64,000 nt of DNA from positions 1-64,000 of the forward strand of contig NZ_CABVPL010000030.1 of the NCBI RefSeq assembly GCF_902499045.1. Reading direction: 5' to 3'. The notes under the pieces are model-generated. The model saw only the letters and a list, made by a program, of their open reading frames with translations, ran no database searches and had not been told where the DNA came from. Below are positions 33,470-42,509 of this stretch, one piece after another. The DNA is from Burkholderia latens (GTDB taxonomy: Bacteria > Pseudomonadota > Gammaproteobacteria > Burkholderiales > Burkholderiaceae). A program made the translations under genes and the position numbers. Positions within the stretch are counted from its first letter, which is position 1; each line of letters begins with the position of its first letter.

Positions 33470-34930
33470 ATGACCGACAACACTCTCGCCCGTTGCGCGC
33501 CGGCCGGCGCGGCGGCCGCGGCACCGCCGCGCAGCCATCACGGCTGGGCGCTCGTGGTCCTGCTGGTCGGCGCCATTCTGCCGCCGCTCGACTACTTCAT
33601 CGTGAATCTCGCGCTGCCGGCCATCCGCGACGGCATCGGCGCGCGGCCGGCCGAGCTGCAGCTCGTCGTGTCGGCCTATGCATGCGCGAACGCGGTGGTG
33701 CAGATCACCGGCGGCCGCCTCGGCGATCTGTACGGCCGCAAGCGGATGTTCATGGTCGGGATGGCCGGCTTCGTCGTCGCGTCCGCGCTGTGCGGGCTCG
33801 CCGGCAGCGGCGCGGTGCTGGTCGGCGGCCGCGTGCTGCAGGGCCTGTTCGCCGCGATCCTCGCGCCGCAGGTGCTCGCGACGATCCGCAGCGTATTCAG
33901 CCCGCAGGAACAGGTGCGCGTGATGGGTTTCTACGGCTTCGTGTTCGGGCTCGCGGCCGTGATCGGCCAGCTCGGCGGCGGCGCGCTGATCAGCCTGCAT
34001 CCGTTCGGGCTCGGCTGGCGCGCGATCTTCCTGGTCAACGTGCCGATCGGCCTGCTCGCGCTGCTCGGCAGCTGGCGCTTCATCCCGGAAAGCCGGCCGC
34101 CGCGCGGCCAGCGCATCGACGTGCCCGGAACCGTGCTGCTGTCGCTGTTCCTGCTGATGCTCGTCTACCCGCTCACGCATGGACGCGAGGCCGGCTGGCC
34201 GCTGTGGATGGTCGCGTGCGTCGTCGGCGCGCTGCCCGTGCTCGGCGTGCTGCTGGCTGTCGAAGCGCGCCGGCTCGCGGGCGGCCGCGATCCGCTGCTC
34301 GACGTGCGGCTGCTGCGCAACCCGGTCGTCGCGCTCGGACTCGCGCTCGCATTCCTGTTCTACATGCTGAGTGCGTTCTTCCTGACCTACGGGATCTATC
34401 TGCAGGGCTGCCTGGACTGGTCGCCGCTCGCGTCGGGGCTCGCGATTCTGCCGCTCGGCGTCGGCTTCCTCGCGAGCCCGCTGCTGATGCCGCGCCTCGT
34501 CGGCCGCTTTGGCGGCTATCGCGTGCTCACGCTCGGCTTCGCGATGCTCGCGGCCGGCGTCGCGACCGCCGGCGCGCTGGCCGGCGAACACGCGCCCGGC
34601 CCGGGCTTCTACGCGGGCATCGCGGCGATCGGTATCGGACAAGGCCTCGTGCTGCCGTCGGTCGTGCGGATCGTGCTCGCGGAAGTCGATGCGGCGCGCG
34701 CCGGCGTCGCGTCCGGCATGGTCACTGCGCTGTTGCAGATCGGCGCGGCAGTCGGCGCGGCGACGCTCGGCGGTTTGTTCTTTGCGCGGCTCGGGGCACA
34801 GCCGGATGCGCTCGACTACGTGCACGGGTTCCGGACGACGATGGCGGCGCTGACGGCCGTGCTGCTCGTGTGCGTCGCGTTGTCGGCCGCGCTGGGACCG
34901 CTGCACCGGCGGATGCGGGCCGGCGTGTGA
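33470..34930 (+). CDS. MFS transporter, DHA2 (14-helix) family
   Basis: A 486-residue inner-membrane drug/metabolite:H+ antiporter. 'LPPLDYFIVNLALPAIRDGI' is the N-terminal signature (motif D1), 'GGRLGDLYGRKRMFMVGM' is motif A, and 'GRVLQGLFAAILAPQVLATI' is motif C-like. About fourteen membrane segments are seen. It is divergent from a LysR gene. The start ATG was chosen for its position just before the Ala/Pro-rich cytoplasmic N-terminus. Confidence 0.9.
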   Translation: MTDNTLARCAPAGAAAAAPPRSHHGWALVVLLVGAILPPLDYFIVNLALPAIRDGIGARPAELQLVVSAYACANAVVQITGGRLGDLYGRKRMFMVGMAGFVVASALCGLAGSGAVLVGGRVLQGLFAAILAPQVLATIRSVFSPQEQVRVMGFYGFVFGLAAVIGQLGGGALISLHPFGLGWRAIFLVNVPIGLLALLGSWRFIPESRPPRGQRIDVPGTVLLSLFLLMLVYPLTHGREAGWPLWMVACVVGALPVLGVLLAVEARRLAGGRDPLLDVRLLRNPVVALGLALAFLFYMLSAFFLTYGIYLQGCLDWSPLASGLAILPLGVGFLASPLLMPRLVGRFGGYRVLTLGFAMLAAGVATAGALAGEHAPGPGFYAGIAAIGIGQGLVLPSVVRIVLAEVDAARAGVASGMVTALLQIGAAVGAATLGGLFFARLGAQPDALDYVHGFRTTMAALTAVLLVCVALSAALGPLHRRMRAGV

Positions 34931-35024
34931 TGCTGCCGGGTTGGAAGCGCATGGGCGGTGGCGTAACCCGGCGGCGTAACAGGAACGGCACATTGAGCGG
35001 CCGCTCGCCGGCGGAGGGATTACC

Positions 35025-35240
35025 TCAGCGATGCCGCGTGCGTTGCGCGTGCCGCGCTTCCCACTCGGCCAGCTCGACGCGATAGCGCGCCAGCGCTTCG
35101 TCGTACAGGTCGAACACGCACGGCGAGCAACCGCTGTTGCAGCAGTCTTCCAGTTCGGGTTGTTCGGGCGGGGTCGGACGCGGATCGTCCAGCGGCGTAT
35201 CGGTGTCCGCGGAGGCAGGCTTGGTCACGGCTTCGGTCAC
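35025..35240 (-). CDS. small cysteine-rich oxidoreductase-like protein
   Basis: A 71-residue protein with 'DDPRPTPPEQPELEDCCNSGCSPCVFD', shown here as the region spanning about residues 17-43, whose four cysteines and following 'LYDEALARYRVELAEWEAR' match the oxidoreductase-like domain (PF09791). The cysteines could bind a metal or cycle as disulfides. I chose the GTG at 35240, which gives the family's usual short N-terminus and lies below a TATACT box. An ATG at 35285 has a better ribosome site (GAGG) and would add 15 residues, so the start is uncertain. Confidence 0.72.
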   Translation of the reverse strand: MTEAVTKPASADTDTPLDDPRPTPPEQPELEDCCNSGCSPCVFDLYDEALARYRVELAEWEARHAQRTRHR

Positions 35241-35327
35241 ATAATGTCGAATTCCAAGTATACGGTGACGGTCAGCGGCATGCATTCATGCACCTCGCGT
35301 CCACCGTCGACCGACCGGAGCCGCATC

Positions 35328-35811
35328 ATGTCCGACGCAGTGAATCCGCCGCAAGTCTGGGCGCCGTTCGGCGCGTTCTCGATGGCCGTGATCCAGGGCG
35401 GCGGCCGGATCGTGCATCTGAAGGGGCAGGTCGCGCTCGATCGGGACGGACACGTCGTCGGCCCCGGCGACATGCGAGCGCAGGGTGCGGCAGACGCTCG
35501 CCAACATTCGCGACGTGCTCGCCGCGCTCGGCGGACAGATGCAGGACGTGATCTCGCTGGTCCACTACGCGACCGACATCGACGCGTTCATGCAGACCGG
35601 CGACGTTCGCAACACGTTCTTCGCCGAACCATATCCCGTGACGACGACCCTGCAGATCGAACGGCTGTACCGTCCCGATCTGCTGATCGAAATCGCGGCA
35701 ATCGCCGAAATTCCGCTGGCGCGGTTGCGGACGGCTTCGCGTCGCACATGCGCCGGCCGGCGCGCTTTCGTTACCCCACGCGCCCGCTTACCGGAATCGA
35801 CGCGCCGGTGA
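35328..35811 (+). pseudogene. RidA-family protein, single-base frameshift
   Basis: Two frames combine into one RidA/YjgF-type protein of about 160 residues. The first reads 'MSDAVNPPQVWAPFGAFSMA' to 'GDMRAQ' and then derails. The second continues 'VRQTLANIRDVLAALGGQ' through 'VTTTLQIERLYRPDLLIEI'. Removing one G from the GGG at 35483-35485 restores a continuous 'MRAQVRQTL'. RidA enzymes deaminate reactive enamine/imine intermediates. The start ATG has a GGAG site. The 3' end overlaps the convergent SDR gene by 41 bp. It is either newly broken or a base-call error. Confidence 0.82.
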
Positions 35812-36484
35812 TCGCCTGCGCGTCGGCCGACAGCAGGAAGCCGATCGTCGCCGCGAGCTGTTCGGGCCGGACCCAGCGCGAGAAGTCCGCATCGGGCATG
35901 TCCTTGCGGTTGGGCGGCGTGTCGATGATGCTCGGCAGCAGCGCGTTCACAGTCACGCCGCGGTCGAGCAACTCCGCCGCAAGCGCTTCGGTGAGCCGCG
36001 CGACGCCCGCCTTCGCGGCCGCATACGCGCCCATCCCCGCACCGGCCTTGAACGCCGCACCGGCGCCGATGTTGACGATGCGGCCGGCCGGGCTCGCCAC
36101 CAGATACGGCAGCGCGGCCTTCGACGCGTTCAGCGCCGTCTTCACGTTCAGTTCGTACATGCGGTCCCACGTGGCCGCATCGCCGTCGGCGACCGTCTGC
36201 CACACGAATGCGCCCGCGATGTTCAGCAGCGCATCGACCCGGCCGAATTCGCGATTCACCGTGTCGAGCGCGCGCACGGCCGCCTGCGGATCGACCAGAT
36301 CGATGCCGCCGATGCGTAGCGCATCGGCCGGCACGCCGGGCAGCGCGTGCGCGTCCGGTGCCGCGCCGCGGCCGATCAGCGCGACGCGCGCGCCGCGCTG
36401 GCCGAGCCACGCAGCCGTCGCGATGCCGAGATGGCCGAATCCGCCGGTGATCGCGACTGCCTTGCCTTTCAGGTCATGTTCCAT
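35771..36484 (-). CDS. SDR-family oxidoreductase
   Basis: A 237-residue short-chain dehydrogenase. 'ITGGFGHLGIATAAWL' is the cofactor motif, 'NIAGAF' replaces NNAG, and Tyr-x-x-x-Lys is intact in 'GAYAAAKAGVARL'. The residue 13 positions before that Tyr, where the catalytic Ser should be, is Ala ('IVNIGAGAAF'), so activity may be altered. The ATG at MEHDLKG matches the family start; an upstream extension of about 100 codons is shadow sequence. It converges on the RidA pseudogene. Confidence 0.85.
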   Translation of the reverse strand: MEHDLKGKAVAITGGFGHLGIATAAWLGQRGARVALIGRGAAPDAHALPGVPADALRIGGIDLVDPQAAVRALDTVNREFGRVDALLNIAGAFVWQTVADGDAATWDRMYELNVKTALNASKAALPYLVASPAGRIVNIGAGAAFKAGAGMGAYAAAKAGVARLTEALAAELLDRGVTVNALLPSIIDTPPNRKDMPDADFSRWVRPEQLAATIGFLLSADAQAITGASIPVSGRVG

Positions 36485-36818
36485 CGATATGCTCTCCTGG
36501 GTCGAATGGGTACCGGATGATACGGCGTTCGGACGCGGTGCGGCCGCGACACCGACAGACTCGGCCGGCGTTTCGACAGCGTAGCGCCGTTCGCGCATCC
36601 GGGCGAACCGCGGCGAACGAGCGGGCCGCCGCGAATCCGGCAAGCCGAGGCACCGGCGCCGCGAGCGAGCCCGCGCCCGTCCGCACGCCGGCGGCAGCGC
36701 GGGCATAATGCACGACGCCGCCACGCTGCGCGGCGCAACGGACACCGCGATGTCGCCGGTCTTTCGAATGCGCTGCGCCGGTTGCAAAACGAAACCCGAA
36801 CCTCAACCCGTCCATCCC
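36485..36818. other. intergenic region, divergent promoters
   Basis: This 334-bp gap lies between the SDR and the DapB-like gene. A CATAAT hexamer at 36704-36709 could be a -10 element for the latter, but no -35 matches. The sequence is otherwise very GC-rich and I see no gene or inverted repeat worth calling. Confidence 0.35.
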
Positions 36819-37535
36819 ATGCAAGTACTCGTCGTAGGCACCGGCAAGCTCGCAACCGAACTGCTCGCCTGTCACCGGCTCGACCCGGCAATCTGTCACG
36901 TGGCGGCCTGGCCGGGCCGCGCGGCGGCCGAGGCCGCCGAGGCCGCACATGGCGACGCCGGCCCGCGCGACGCGCGTTCCATCGTCGTGCACGCCGGATC
37001 GGGCCGCGAACTGCCCGCCGCGATCGAATTCTGCCGTGCGACGGGTTCGCCGCTCGTCGAGCTGTCCACCGGCTCCGCGCTCGAAACCGGGTCGCACGGC
37101 TTTCCCGTCGTGCTGTGTCCGAACACGAACATCCTGATGCTCAAGTTCATGAGCATGCTGGAAACCAGCGGCCATCTGTTTCGCGATTGCCGCATCAGCG
37201 TGACGGAGTCGCACCAGGCCGGCAAGAAGTCCGTGCCCGGCACCGCGGTCGGCATCGCCGGTTCGCTCGGCGTGCCGGCGCACGACATTCGCTCCGTACG
37301 CGATCCCGCGGAGCAGCGCGACGCGCTGCAGATTCCCGACGATCAGCTCGGCCGCCATGCATTCCACCGGATCCGCATCGAAGACGGCGCATGCAGCCTG
37401 CAGTTCGAATCGCGCGTGTATGGCGCGTCGCCCTACGCGGACGGCGTGTCGCGAATCGTCGAAGCCGTGCTGCAGCACGAGCTCGAGCCGCGCCGCTACT
37501 CGATCGTCGAGTTCATTCACAACGGCTGGCTGTAG
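36819..37535 (+). CDS. short DapB-like reductase family protein
   Basis: A 238-residue protein resembling dihydrodipicolinate reductase but shorter than the usual 265-270. The C-terminal domain motif 'VTESHQAGKKSVPGTAVGIA' keeps the Lys and the Pro-Gly-Thr-Ala of the DapB signature but lacks its His-His pair. The N-terminus 'VLVVGTGKLATELLACHRL' is a Rossmann loop without the DapB GRMG. 'ELSTGSALE' and 'LCPNTNILMLKF' follow. It is therefore unlikely to be the lysine-pathway DapB and its substrate is unknown. Confidence 0.7.
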   Translation: MQVLVVGTGKLATELLACHRLDPAICHVAAWPGRAAAEAAEAAHGDAGPRDARSIVVHAGSGRELPAAIEFCRATGSPLVELSTGSALETGSHGFPVVLCPNTNILMLKFMSMLETSGHLFRDCRISVTESHQAGKKSVPGTAVGIAGSLGVPAHDIRSVRDPAEQRDALQIPDDQLGRHAFHRIRIEDGACSLQFESRVYGASPYADGVSRIVEAVLQHELEPRRYSIVEFIHNGWL

Positions 37536-37625
37536 AAGCGACGCGGCGCGGGCCGAACCGCCAACGCGCCGTCACGGGCACTCGCGCGCCCGCCGCCCGT
37601 GTGCGCGCCCGCGTCGGCTATCCCG

Positions 37626-38435
37626 TCACCCGCGGCCCAGCAGGGCGCCGCTCTCCGGCAGCGTCGCGCCGCCGTCGACCACGATCGTCTGCCCGGTGAT
37701 GTACGCAGCATCGGCCGATGCGAGAAACAGCATTGCATTCGCGATCTCTTCCGGCTCGCCCAACCGCGCGAGCGGAATGTCGCGCGCGATCTGCTCGGCC
37801 ACGGACGCGTCGCCGAGATTGCCGGCTGCCGGCGTGCGGATCATCCCCGGCTCCACACCGTTGACCGTCACGTTGCGGCGCGCGAGTTCGAGCGCCGCCG
37901 CGCGAATGAAGCCGTTCACGCCGGCCTTCGACGCCGCGTAGTGCGCAAGCCCCGGATACGCGACGCGCGGCCCTGTCACCGACGACGTGACGAGCAGCCG
38001 CCCCGCCCCCGCGCGCTCGAAAGCCGGCAGCGCCGCCTGCGCGAGCCAGAACGGCGCGGACAGGTTGACGGACAACGTGCGTTCGAGCGTCGGCTCGTCG
38101 ATCCGCGCGAACGGAGTGAGCGGGAAATACGCGGCGTTATGGACGACGACGTCGAGCCGCCCGCCGTCGCGCTCGACCGCCGCGACGAGCGCGACGAGTT
38201 CGTCGCGGCTGGCGGCGTCCACGCGATAGGCGCGCGCGTCGGCGCCCGCACGGGTCAACGCATCCGCTTGCGCGACCGCGGCGTCGCCGTTCAGGTCGGC
38301 GATCGCGACGAACGCATCGGATTCCGCGAAACGGCGCGCGATCGCCGCGCCGATTCCCTGCGCAGCGCCCGTGATCAACACGACACGCCCGCTGAAATCC
38401 GCGCGCAGCCGTCCGCTGCCCGGCACGGCGTTCAT
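37626..38435 (-). CDS. SDR-family oxidoreductase, coupled to a MoaF-like gene
   Basis: A 269-residue short-chain dehydrogenase with all active residues: 'ITGAAQGIGAAIARRF', 'HNAAY', 'LVTSSVTG' and 'HYAASKAGVNGF', ending 'ITGQTIVVDGG'. Its ATG overlaps the TGA of the upstream MoaF-like gene as ATGA, so the two are translated together. Divergent AraC gene 39436-40230 is the probable regulator of the pair. Confidence 0.9.
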   Translation of the reverse strand: MNAVPGSGRLRADFSGRVVLITGAAQGIGAAIARRFAESDAFVAIADLNGDAAVAQADALTRAGADARAYRVDAASRDELVALVAAVERDGGRLDVVVHNAAYFPLTPFARIDEPTLERTLSVNLSAPFWLAQAALPAFERAGAGRLLVTSSVTGPRVAYPGLAHYAASKAGVNGFIRAAALELARRNVTVNGVEPGMIRTPAAGNLGDASVAEQIARDIPLARLGEPEEIANAMLFLASADAAYITGQTIVVDGGATLPESGALLGRG

Positions 38436-39316
38436 CGTTGCGCCTCGACGCCGAGCGGATACACGGTTTCGTTCAGCATCTGCAGATGCGCGCCGACGGG
38501 GAAGTTCGCCAGCGTGCCGAAATCGCCGTCCCGATAGCCGAAAATCTTGCCGTCCGTCTTGCGCTGCGCGAGGTCGATCAGCACGACCCCGAGCGTCGGC
38601 ACCACCTTCTCGCGCCACACGAACAGATACAGTTGTTCGGCGATCCTGAAGTAATGACAGCGGTCCACGTCGGCCAGCCCGCCTTCGACGCCCTGCAGAC
38701 ACTGCCATGCGTAGAAGTTCTCGTTCAGGTAGACGTGCTCGTAGCATTCGGTCGGGCTGTAGCGGTACATCGTCCGCTTGCCGACCAGTTCGCGCGTGGG
38801 CCAGTGCAGCGGCCCGGGCTGCGCATGGCCGCCGAGCGTGCCGTGCCGGAACGTCGCGTCGACGCCCGTCAGCGGCAAGCCGCGCACGACGCGCGTGAAC
38901 GCGTCGACATGCGTGTCGGCTTCGGTCGGCAGCGTGCCGATCACCGACGTCCACACGCCGTTGCCGACGTCGATCACGAGACTGACCGACGTCGCGCGGG
39001 CGGCCGGGTCGAGGTAGTCGACGAAATACAGCCCGTCGCGCAGCCGCGTCACGCGGCACGGCGCATGGCCGACCGTGTCGGTCGTCGCGTCGCGCCATTG
39101 CAGCGCGCCCGCGTCGAACGTGTAGACACGCCATGCGCCCGATGCATCGTCGAGGGCGAGCGAGCGCCCCGCGAGCGCGTTCACGGGCGCGAGGATGTTG
39201 GCGTCCGGCGCGAAGCCGTCCGCGAGCGCGCCCACCTGAATGAATACCGGATCCTGTCGTTCCACCTGCCGTCTCCCGTGCAGCTTCAGGCCCGGCGGGC
39301 CGTGTACGCTGCTCAT
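38432..39316 (-). CDS. MoaF-like protein
   Basis: A 294-residue soluble protein with the twofold lipocalin-like layout of MoaF: the N-terminal half has 'LALDDASGAWRVYTFDAGAL' and the C-terminal half 'MYRYSPTECYEHVYLNENFY'. 'VPTLGVVLIDLAQRKTDGKIFGY' is also characteristic. MoaF was named from the Klebsiella monoamine-regulon operon; its biochemical role is unsettled. It overlaps the downstream SDR by 4 bp. ATG at 39316 was chosen over a GTG two codons earlier; neither has a ribosome site. Confidence 0.78.
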   Translation of the reverse strand: MSSVHGPPGLKLHGRRQVERQDPVFIQVGALADGFAPDANILAPVNALAGRSLALDDASGAWRVYTFDAGALQWRDATTDTVGHAPCRVTRLRDGLYFVDYLDPAARATSVSLVIDVGNGVWTSVIGTLPTEADTHVDAFTRVVRGLPLTGVDATFRHGTLGGHAQPGPLHWPTRELVGKRTMYRYSPTECYEHVYLNENFYAWQCLQGVEGGLADVDRCHYFRIAEQLYLFVWREKVVPTLGVVLIDLAQRKTDGKIFGYRDGDFGTLANFPVGAHLQMLNETVYPLGVEAQR

Positions 39317-39435
39317 GTGCACATGGTGCGGGCTGCGCGCGCCGCGCGGTATCGGCCAAACGGATGAAGGGCGCGCGGCGCCGGAAAGCGCTAAAGTGCA
39401 CGTGATCCGCGCCGCTGCCGGCGCGAGGAGCGCCC

Positions 39436-40230
39436 ATGCATCGTGTCACCCATTACCGACGCACCGACGAAGGGATCGAGGCGATCAGCCTCGAGTCCGA
39501 TCGCACGTTTCCGCGGCATGCGCACGACGAATTCGGGATCGGCGTGATCGTCAGCGGCGCGCATCGGTCGTGGAGCGGCCGCGGGCAGGTCGACGCGCTG
39601 GCCGGCGACGCGATCATGGTCAATCCCGGCGAAATGCACGACGGCATGCCGATCGGCGCGGATACGGTCCGGCGCTGGCGGATGCTGTACCTCGCGCCCG
39701 CACTGGTCGCGAGCGTCGCGGCGGAAGAAGGCTTGCGCGGTGTCGAGCTTGCGCATCCGGCCGTGCGCGACGCCCGGCTTGCCGCCGCGTTCGGCCGGCT
39801 GCATGCGCGGATCGTCGCGGGACACTCGCCGCCGCTCGCCCGCGACGAGGCGCTGGTGATGCTGGTCGCCGGGCTGCTCGCGCGGCATGCGAACCGCGCG
39901 CTACCCGCAGCCGGTGTCGCCCCGGCGATCCGCGCGGCGCGCGAGCGGCTCGATGCGGCGCCCGCCGCGCCCGTTTCGCTCGCGGAACTCGCCGGTCTGA
40001 GCGGCGTGAGCCGGTTCCAGCTGCTGCGCGGGTTCGCGCGCGAACTCGGCATTACGCCGCACGCGTATCTGGTGCAGTCGCGCACGCGGCTGGCTCGCGC
40101 ACTGCTCGCGAGCGGGCGGCCGATCGCGGATGCCGCGGCCGAAGCCGGTTTTGCGGACCAGAGCCACCTGACGCGTGCGTTCGCACGTCAGTTCGGGATC
40201 ACGCCAGGGCGATTCACGCAGGGCCGCTGA
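39436..40230 (+). CDS. AraC-family regulator
   Basis: A 264-residue AraC regulator. The cupin-like N-terminus has 'RHAHDEFGIGVIVSGAHRSW' and the C-terminus two HTHs ('VSLAELAGLSGVSRFQLLRGF' and 'IADAAAEAGFADQSHLTRAF'). The ATG has an AGGAG site. It is divergent from the MoaF-SDR pair by 119 bp. Confidence 0.9.
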   Translation: MHRVTHYRRTDEGIEAISLESDRTFPRHAHDEFGIGVIVSGAHRSWSGRGQVDALAGDAIMVNPGEMHDGMPIGADTVRRWRMLYLAPALVASVAAEEGLRGVELAHPAVRDARLAAAFGRLHARIVAGHSPPLARDEALVMLVAGLLARHANRALPAAGVAPAIRAARERLDAAPAAPVSLAELAGLSGVSRFQLLRGFARELGITPHAYLVQSRTRLARALLASGRPIADAAAEAGFADQSHLTRAFARQFGITPGRFTQGR

Positions 40231-40428
40231 CAGGCTGTGCAGTCGCGGCACGGCGCCGGTCGCACGACCGCGACAAGCGTTGCGGATCGACGGTGACGAT
40301 CGATGATGCCGGCGCACCCGAGCATCGGGAGATACCGGCTGCGGCGCACTTCTGCCCGCTCCACTCGGCCACGCGCCGCTGCAATTTCGTTCAAGACGTC
40401 CGCGGCACCGCACCCGATGATGCGGCGT

Positions 40429-41385
40429 ATGAAGACACGACTGATCGGCTATCTCTATCTCGCCGCCGCGATGGCGGGCGTCGGCAGCACCGTCATCGCG
40501 AGCCGCCTCGCGGCCGGCGGTCTGCCGCCGTTCGCGGCCACGGCGCTGCGCTTCCTGATCGCGACACCATTGCTGTTCGCGCTGATGCGCGCGCAGCGGA
40601 TGCGATGGCCGCGCATCTCCGCACGCGACGCAGTGCTGCTGATCGTCCAGGCGGCAGCCGGCGGTCTCGGCTATACGGTGCTGCTGATCAGCGGCACGAA
40701 GCTGTCGTCGCCGGTCGATGCGGGCGTGATGCTGGGCACGCTGCCGGCGATGTCGACGCTGATCGCGGCGGTCGTGCTGCGCGAGCGGCAGACGCCTCGC
40801 GACTGGGGCGCGGCCGCGCTTGCCACCGCCGGCGTGCTGTTCGTCACGTTCGCGCCCGGCCACGCGATGCCGTCGCTGCGCACGCTCGCCGGCGACGCGC
40901 TCGTGCTGGCTGCCGTCGCATGCGAAGCCGTGTTCATCCTGCTGAACCGGCGGCTGTCGGCGCCGTTGCCGCCACTCGCGCTGTCGACCGCGATGTCGGG
41001 CCTCGGCTTCATGCTCGCACTGGTGCCCGCCATGTTCGAATGGCACGCAGTCGTGACGGGATGGACCGTCGGCGCCGTATCCGCGATCGCGTACTACGCG
41101 CTCGTGCCGACCGTGCTCGGCTACGTGTGCTGGTATGCGGGCTCGGCACGCACGAGCGGCACGGAAGCCGCGCTGTTCACGGCGGTCGCGCCCGTCTCGG
41201 CCGTGCTGTTCGCCGTTGCGCTGTTCGGCGAGACACTGGGCGGCACGCGGCTGCTCGGCATCGCGCTCGTCGTCGCGGGCATGCTGATGGGCGCGATGCG
41301 CCGCCAGGGGCCGCGGGCGCGCGCAAGCGAAGGAGAGCCGAAGTCGCGCGCGCGGCCGGCGGCGCGGTCGGCCGCTACCGACTGA
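40429..41385 (+). CDS. EamA-family (DMT) transporter
   Basis: A 318-residue ten-helix inner-membrane transporter made of two EamA repeats ('GVGSTVIASRLAAGGLPPF' and 'LAGDALVLAAVACEAVFILL'; 'ETLGGTRLLGIALVVAGMLM' closes the second). A basic, Arg-rich tail follows. Such proteins export amino acids or other metabolites. ATGs at 40417, 40420 and 40429 are all possible; none has a clear ribosome site. Confidence 0.86.
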   Translation: MKTRLIGYLYLAAAMAGVGSTVIASRLAAGGLPPFAATALRFLIATPLLFALMRAQRMRWPRISARDAVLLIVQAAAGGLGYTVLLISGTKLSSPVDAGVMLGTLPAMSTLIAAVVLRERQTPRDWGAAALATAGVLFVTFAPGHAMPSLRTLAGDALVLAAVACEAVFILLNRRLSAPLPPLALSTAMSGLGFMLALVPAMFEWHAVVTGWTVGAVSAIAYYALVPTVLGYVCWYAGSARTSGTEAALFTAVAPVSAVLFAVALFGETLGGTRLLGIALVVAGMLMGAMRRQGPRARASEGEPKSRARPAARSAATD

Positions 41386-41544
41386 GACTTTACCGGCCTG
41401 GTCTGGCTTAAACGTACAAGCGGCACGAGCGACGACTGTAGGAATGTGTCCGCGCGCGGCAAAACCGTTGCGCACCGTCGTGCAAGATGCAATATTCGCG
41501 TGGCCGGGCCATTTGACAACCACCGAACAATAATTCGCATCGCC

Positions 41545-42093
41545 ATGAACAAGAAGGAAGCCAAAACGAGGATCGCGGCGCTGCTGTCCGCGGGCTCCAG
41601 GAAAGCCGACGTGCTGGCCGAGCTGGCCGGACAGGGGCTCAAGGACTCCGTGCTCGCACGTCTGATCGCGTCGCATGCGGACCCCGAGCTGTGCAGGAGG
41701 AACAAGCTGCACACCCGCGTCCTCGTCGGGCTCGGCATCGCGCAGCTGTTGATCAGTATCGGACTGGCATACCTGCTGTTGGTGGACACCCTCAGCAAGG
41801 GCGCGTCGCTGCTGTTCCTCGCCGTGACCGTGCCGTTGTCGCTGCTGTTCATCTGGGGCTTCGCCACGCATCGCGTCGGCGCGTATCACGCGTTCATCAT
41901 CCTGTCGCTGCTGCAACTGCCGAAGACCATTGCCGATCTCGCGCACGATCCGTCGTCCGCGGTGCCGAGCCTCGCCGTGACGATCGTCCTCGTCGGCTAC
42001 GTCTGGTTCGTCCGCAACCGGATGTTTCCCGATTTCGGCTGGTTCACGCCGCGCAAGATCGACGGCCGTTACGCATTCGTGGAAACCGCCTGA
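41545..42093 (+). CDS. hypothetical membrane protein
   Basis: A 182-residue protein with a charged N-terminal domain (residues 1-55, 'EAKTRIAALLSAGSRKADVLAELAG' across two helices) and about four membrane segments from residue 60 onward ('VLVGLGIAQLLISIGLAYLLL', broken by the usual glycine, then 'LFLAVTVPLSLLFIWGF'). The C-terminus 'MFPDFGWFTPRKIDGRYAF' is cytoplasmic. I do not recognise the family. It converges on the entericidin gene, separated by a terminator. Confidence 0.75.
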   Translation: MNKKEAKTRIAALLSAGSRKADVLAELAGQGLKDSVLARLIASHADPELCRRNKLHTRVLVGLGIAQLLISIGLAYLLLVDTLSKGASLLFLAVTVPLSLLFIWGFATHRVGAYHAFIILSLLQLPKTIADLAHDPSSAVPSLAVTIVLVGYVWFVRNRMFPDFGWFTPRKIDGRYAFVETA

Positions 42094-42131
42094 CGTCGAC
42101 GGTGTTCACGCCGCCCCGCGCCGCGAACGAC

Positions 42132-42179
42132 AAAAAAGGCGCCGGCCCGCCCCGCGATTGCGGGACGGGCCGGCGCCTT
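42132..42179 (-). terminator. intrinsic terminator of the entericidin-like gene
   Basis: A 20-bp stem (AAGGCGCCGGCC at the outer end) with one mismatch and a 4-base loop. Read on the minus strand it is followed by a run of six T, just after the lipoprotein stop. On the plus strand it has no T-run, so it would not efficiently stop transcripts from the membrane-protein gene. Confidence 0.85.
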
Positions 42180-42201
42180 CTGCATGCCGGAACCCGGCGG
42201 C

Positions 42202-42336
42202 TTACTTGGCCTTTTCAGCCGAGTCGCTGATCGCCTGGCCGCCCTTCGAAATGTCCTGCCCCACGCCTGCAACGGTATTGCAACCGGCGAGCGCGGCGGT
42301 CACCACCAGCAGCACTGCAGCAATCGTACGCGTCAT
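42202..42336 (-). CDS. entericidin-like lipoprotein
   Basis: A 44-residue protein, too short for most gene callers. It starts 'MTRTIAAVLLVVTAALAGC', a lipoprotein signal with the lipobox 'LAGC' (Cys19), followed by 'NTVAGVGQDISKGGQAI', the conserved entericidin A/B motif. It would be a small inner- or outer-membrane lipoprotein; entericidins are a stationary-phase toxin/antidote pair in Escherichia, but here only one gene is present. GGAG seven bases ahead of the ATG and a strong terminator right after the stop support it. Confidence 0.88.
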   Translation of the reverse strand: MTRTIAAVLLVVTAALAGCNTVAGVGQDISKGGQAISDSAEKAK

Positions 42337-42509
42337 TCTCGTTCTCCTTTCGAATCAACAAGCCCGACCGGGCGAATCGTGTGCGGCGTGGCGCCCTGCG
42401 GCGCGCAGGACACGGGGCCTGACCTGATTATACGGAGACGGCTGCCGCGCGCCAGTAGTGGCGGATGCGGCGTTGCCCGCGCTCGCGCAGCAGATCGCGC
42501 AGATTTTCC

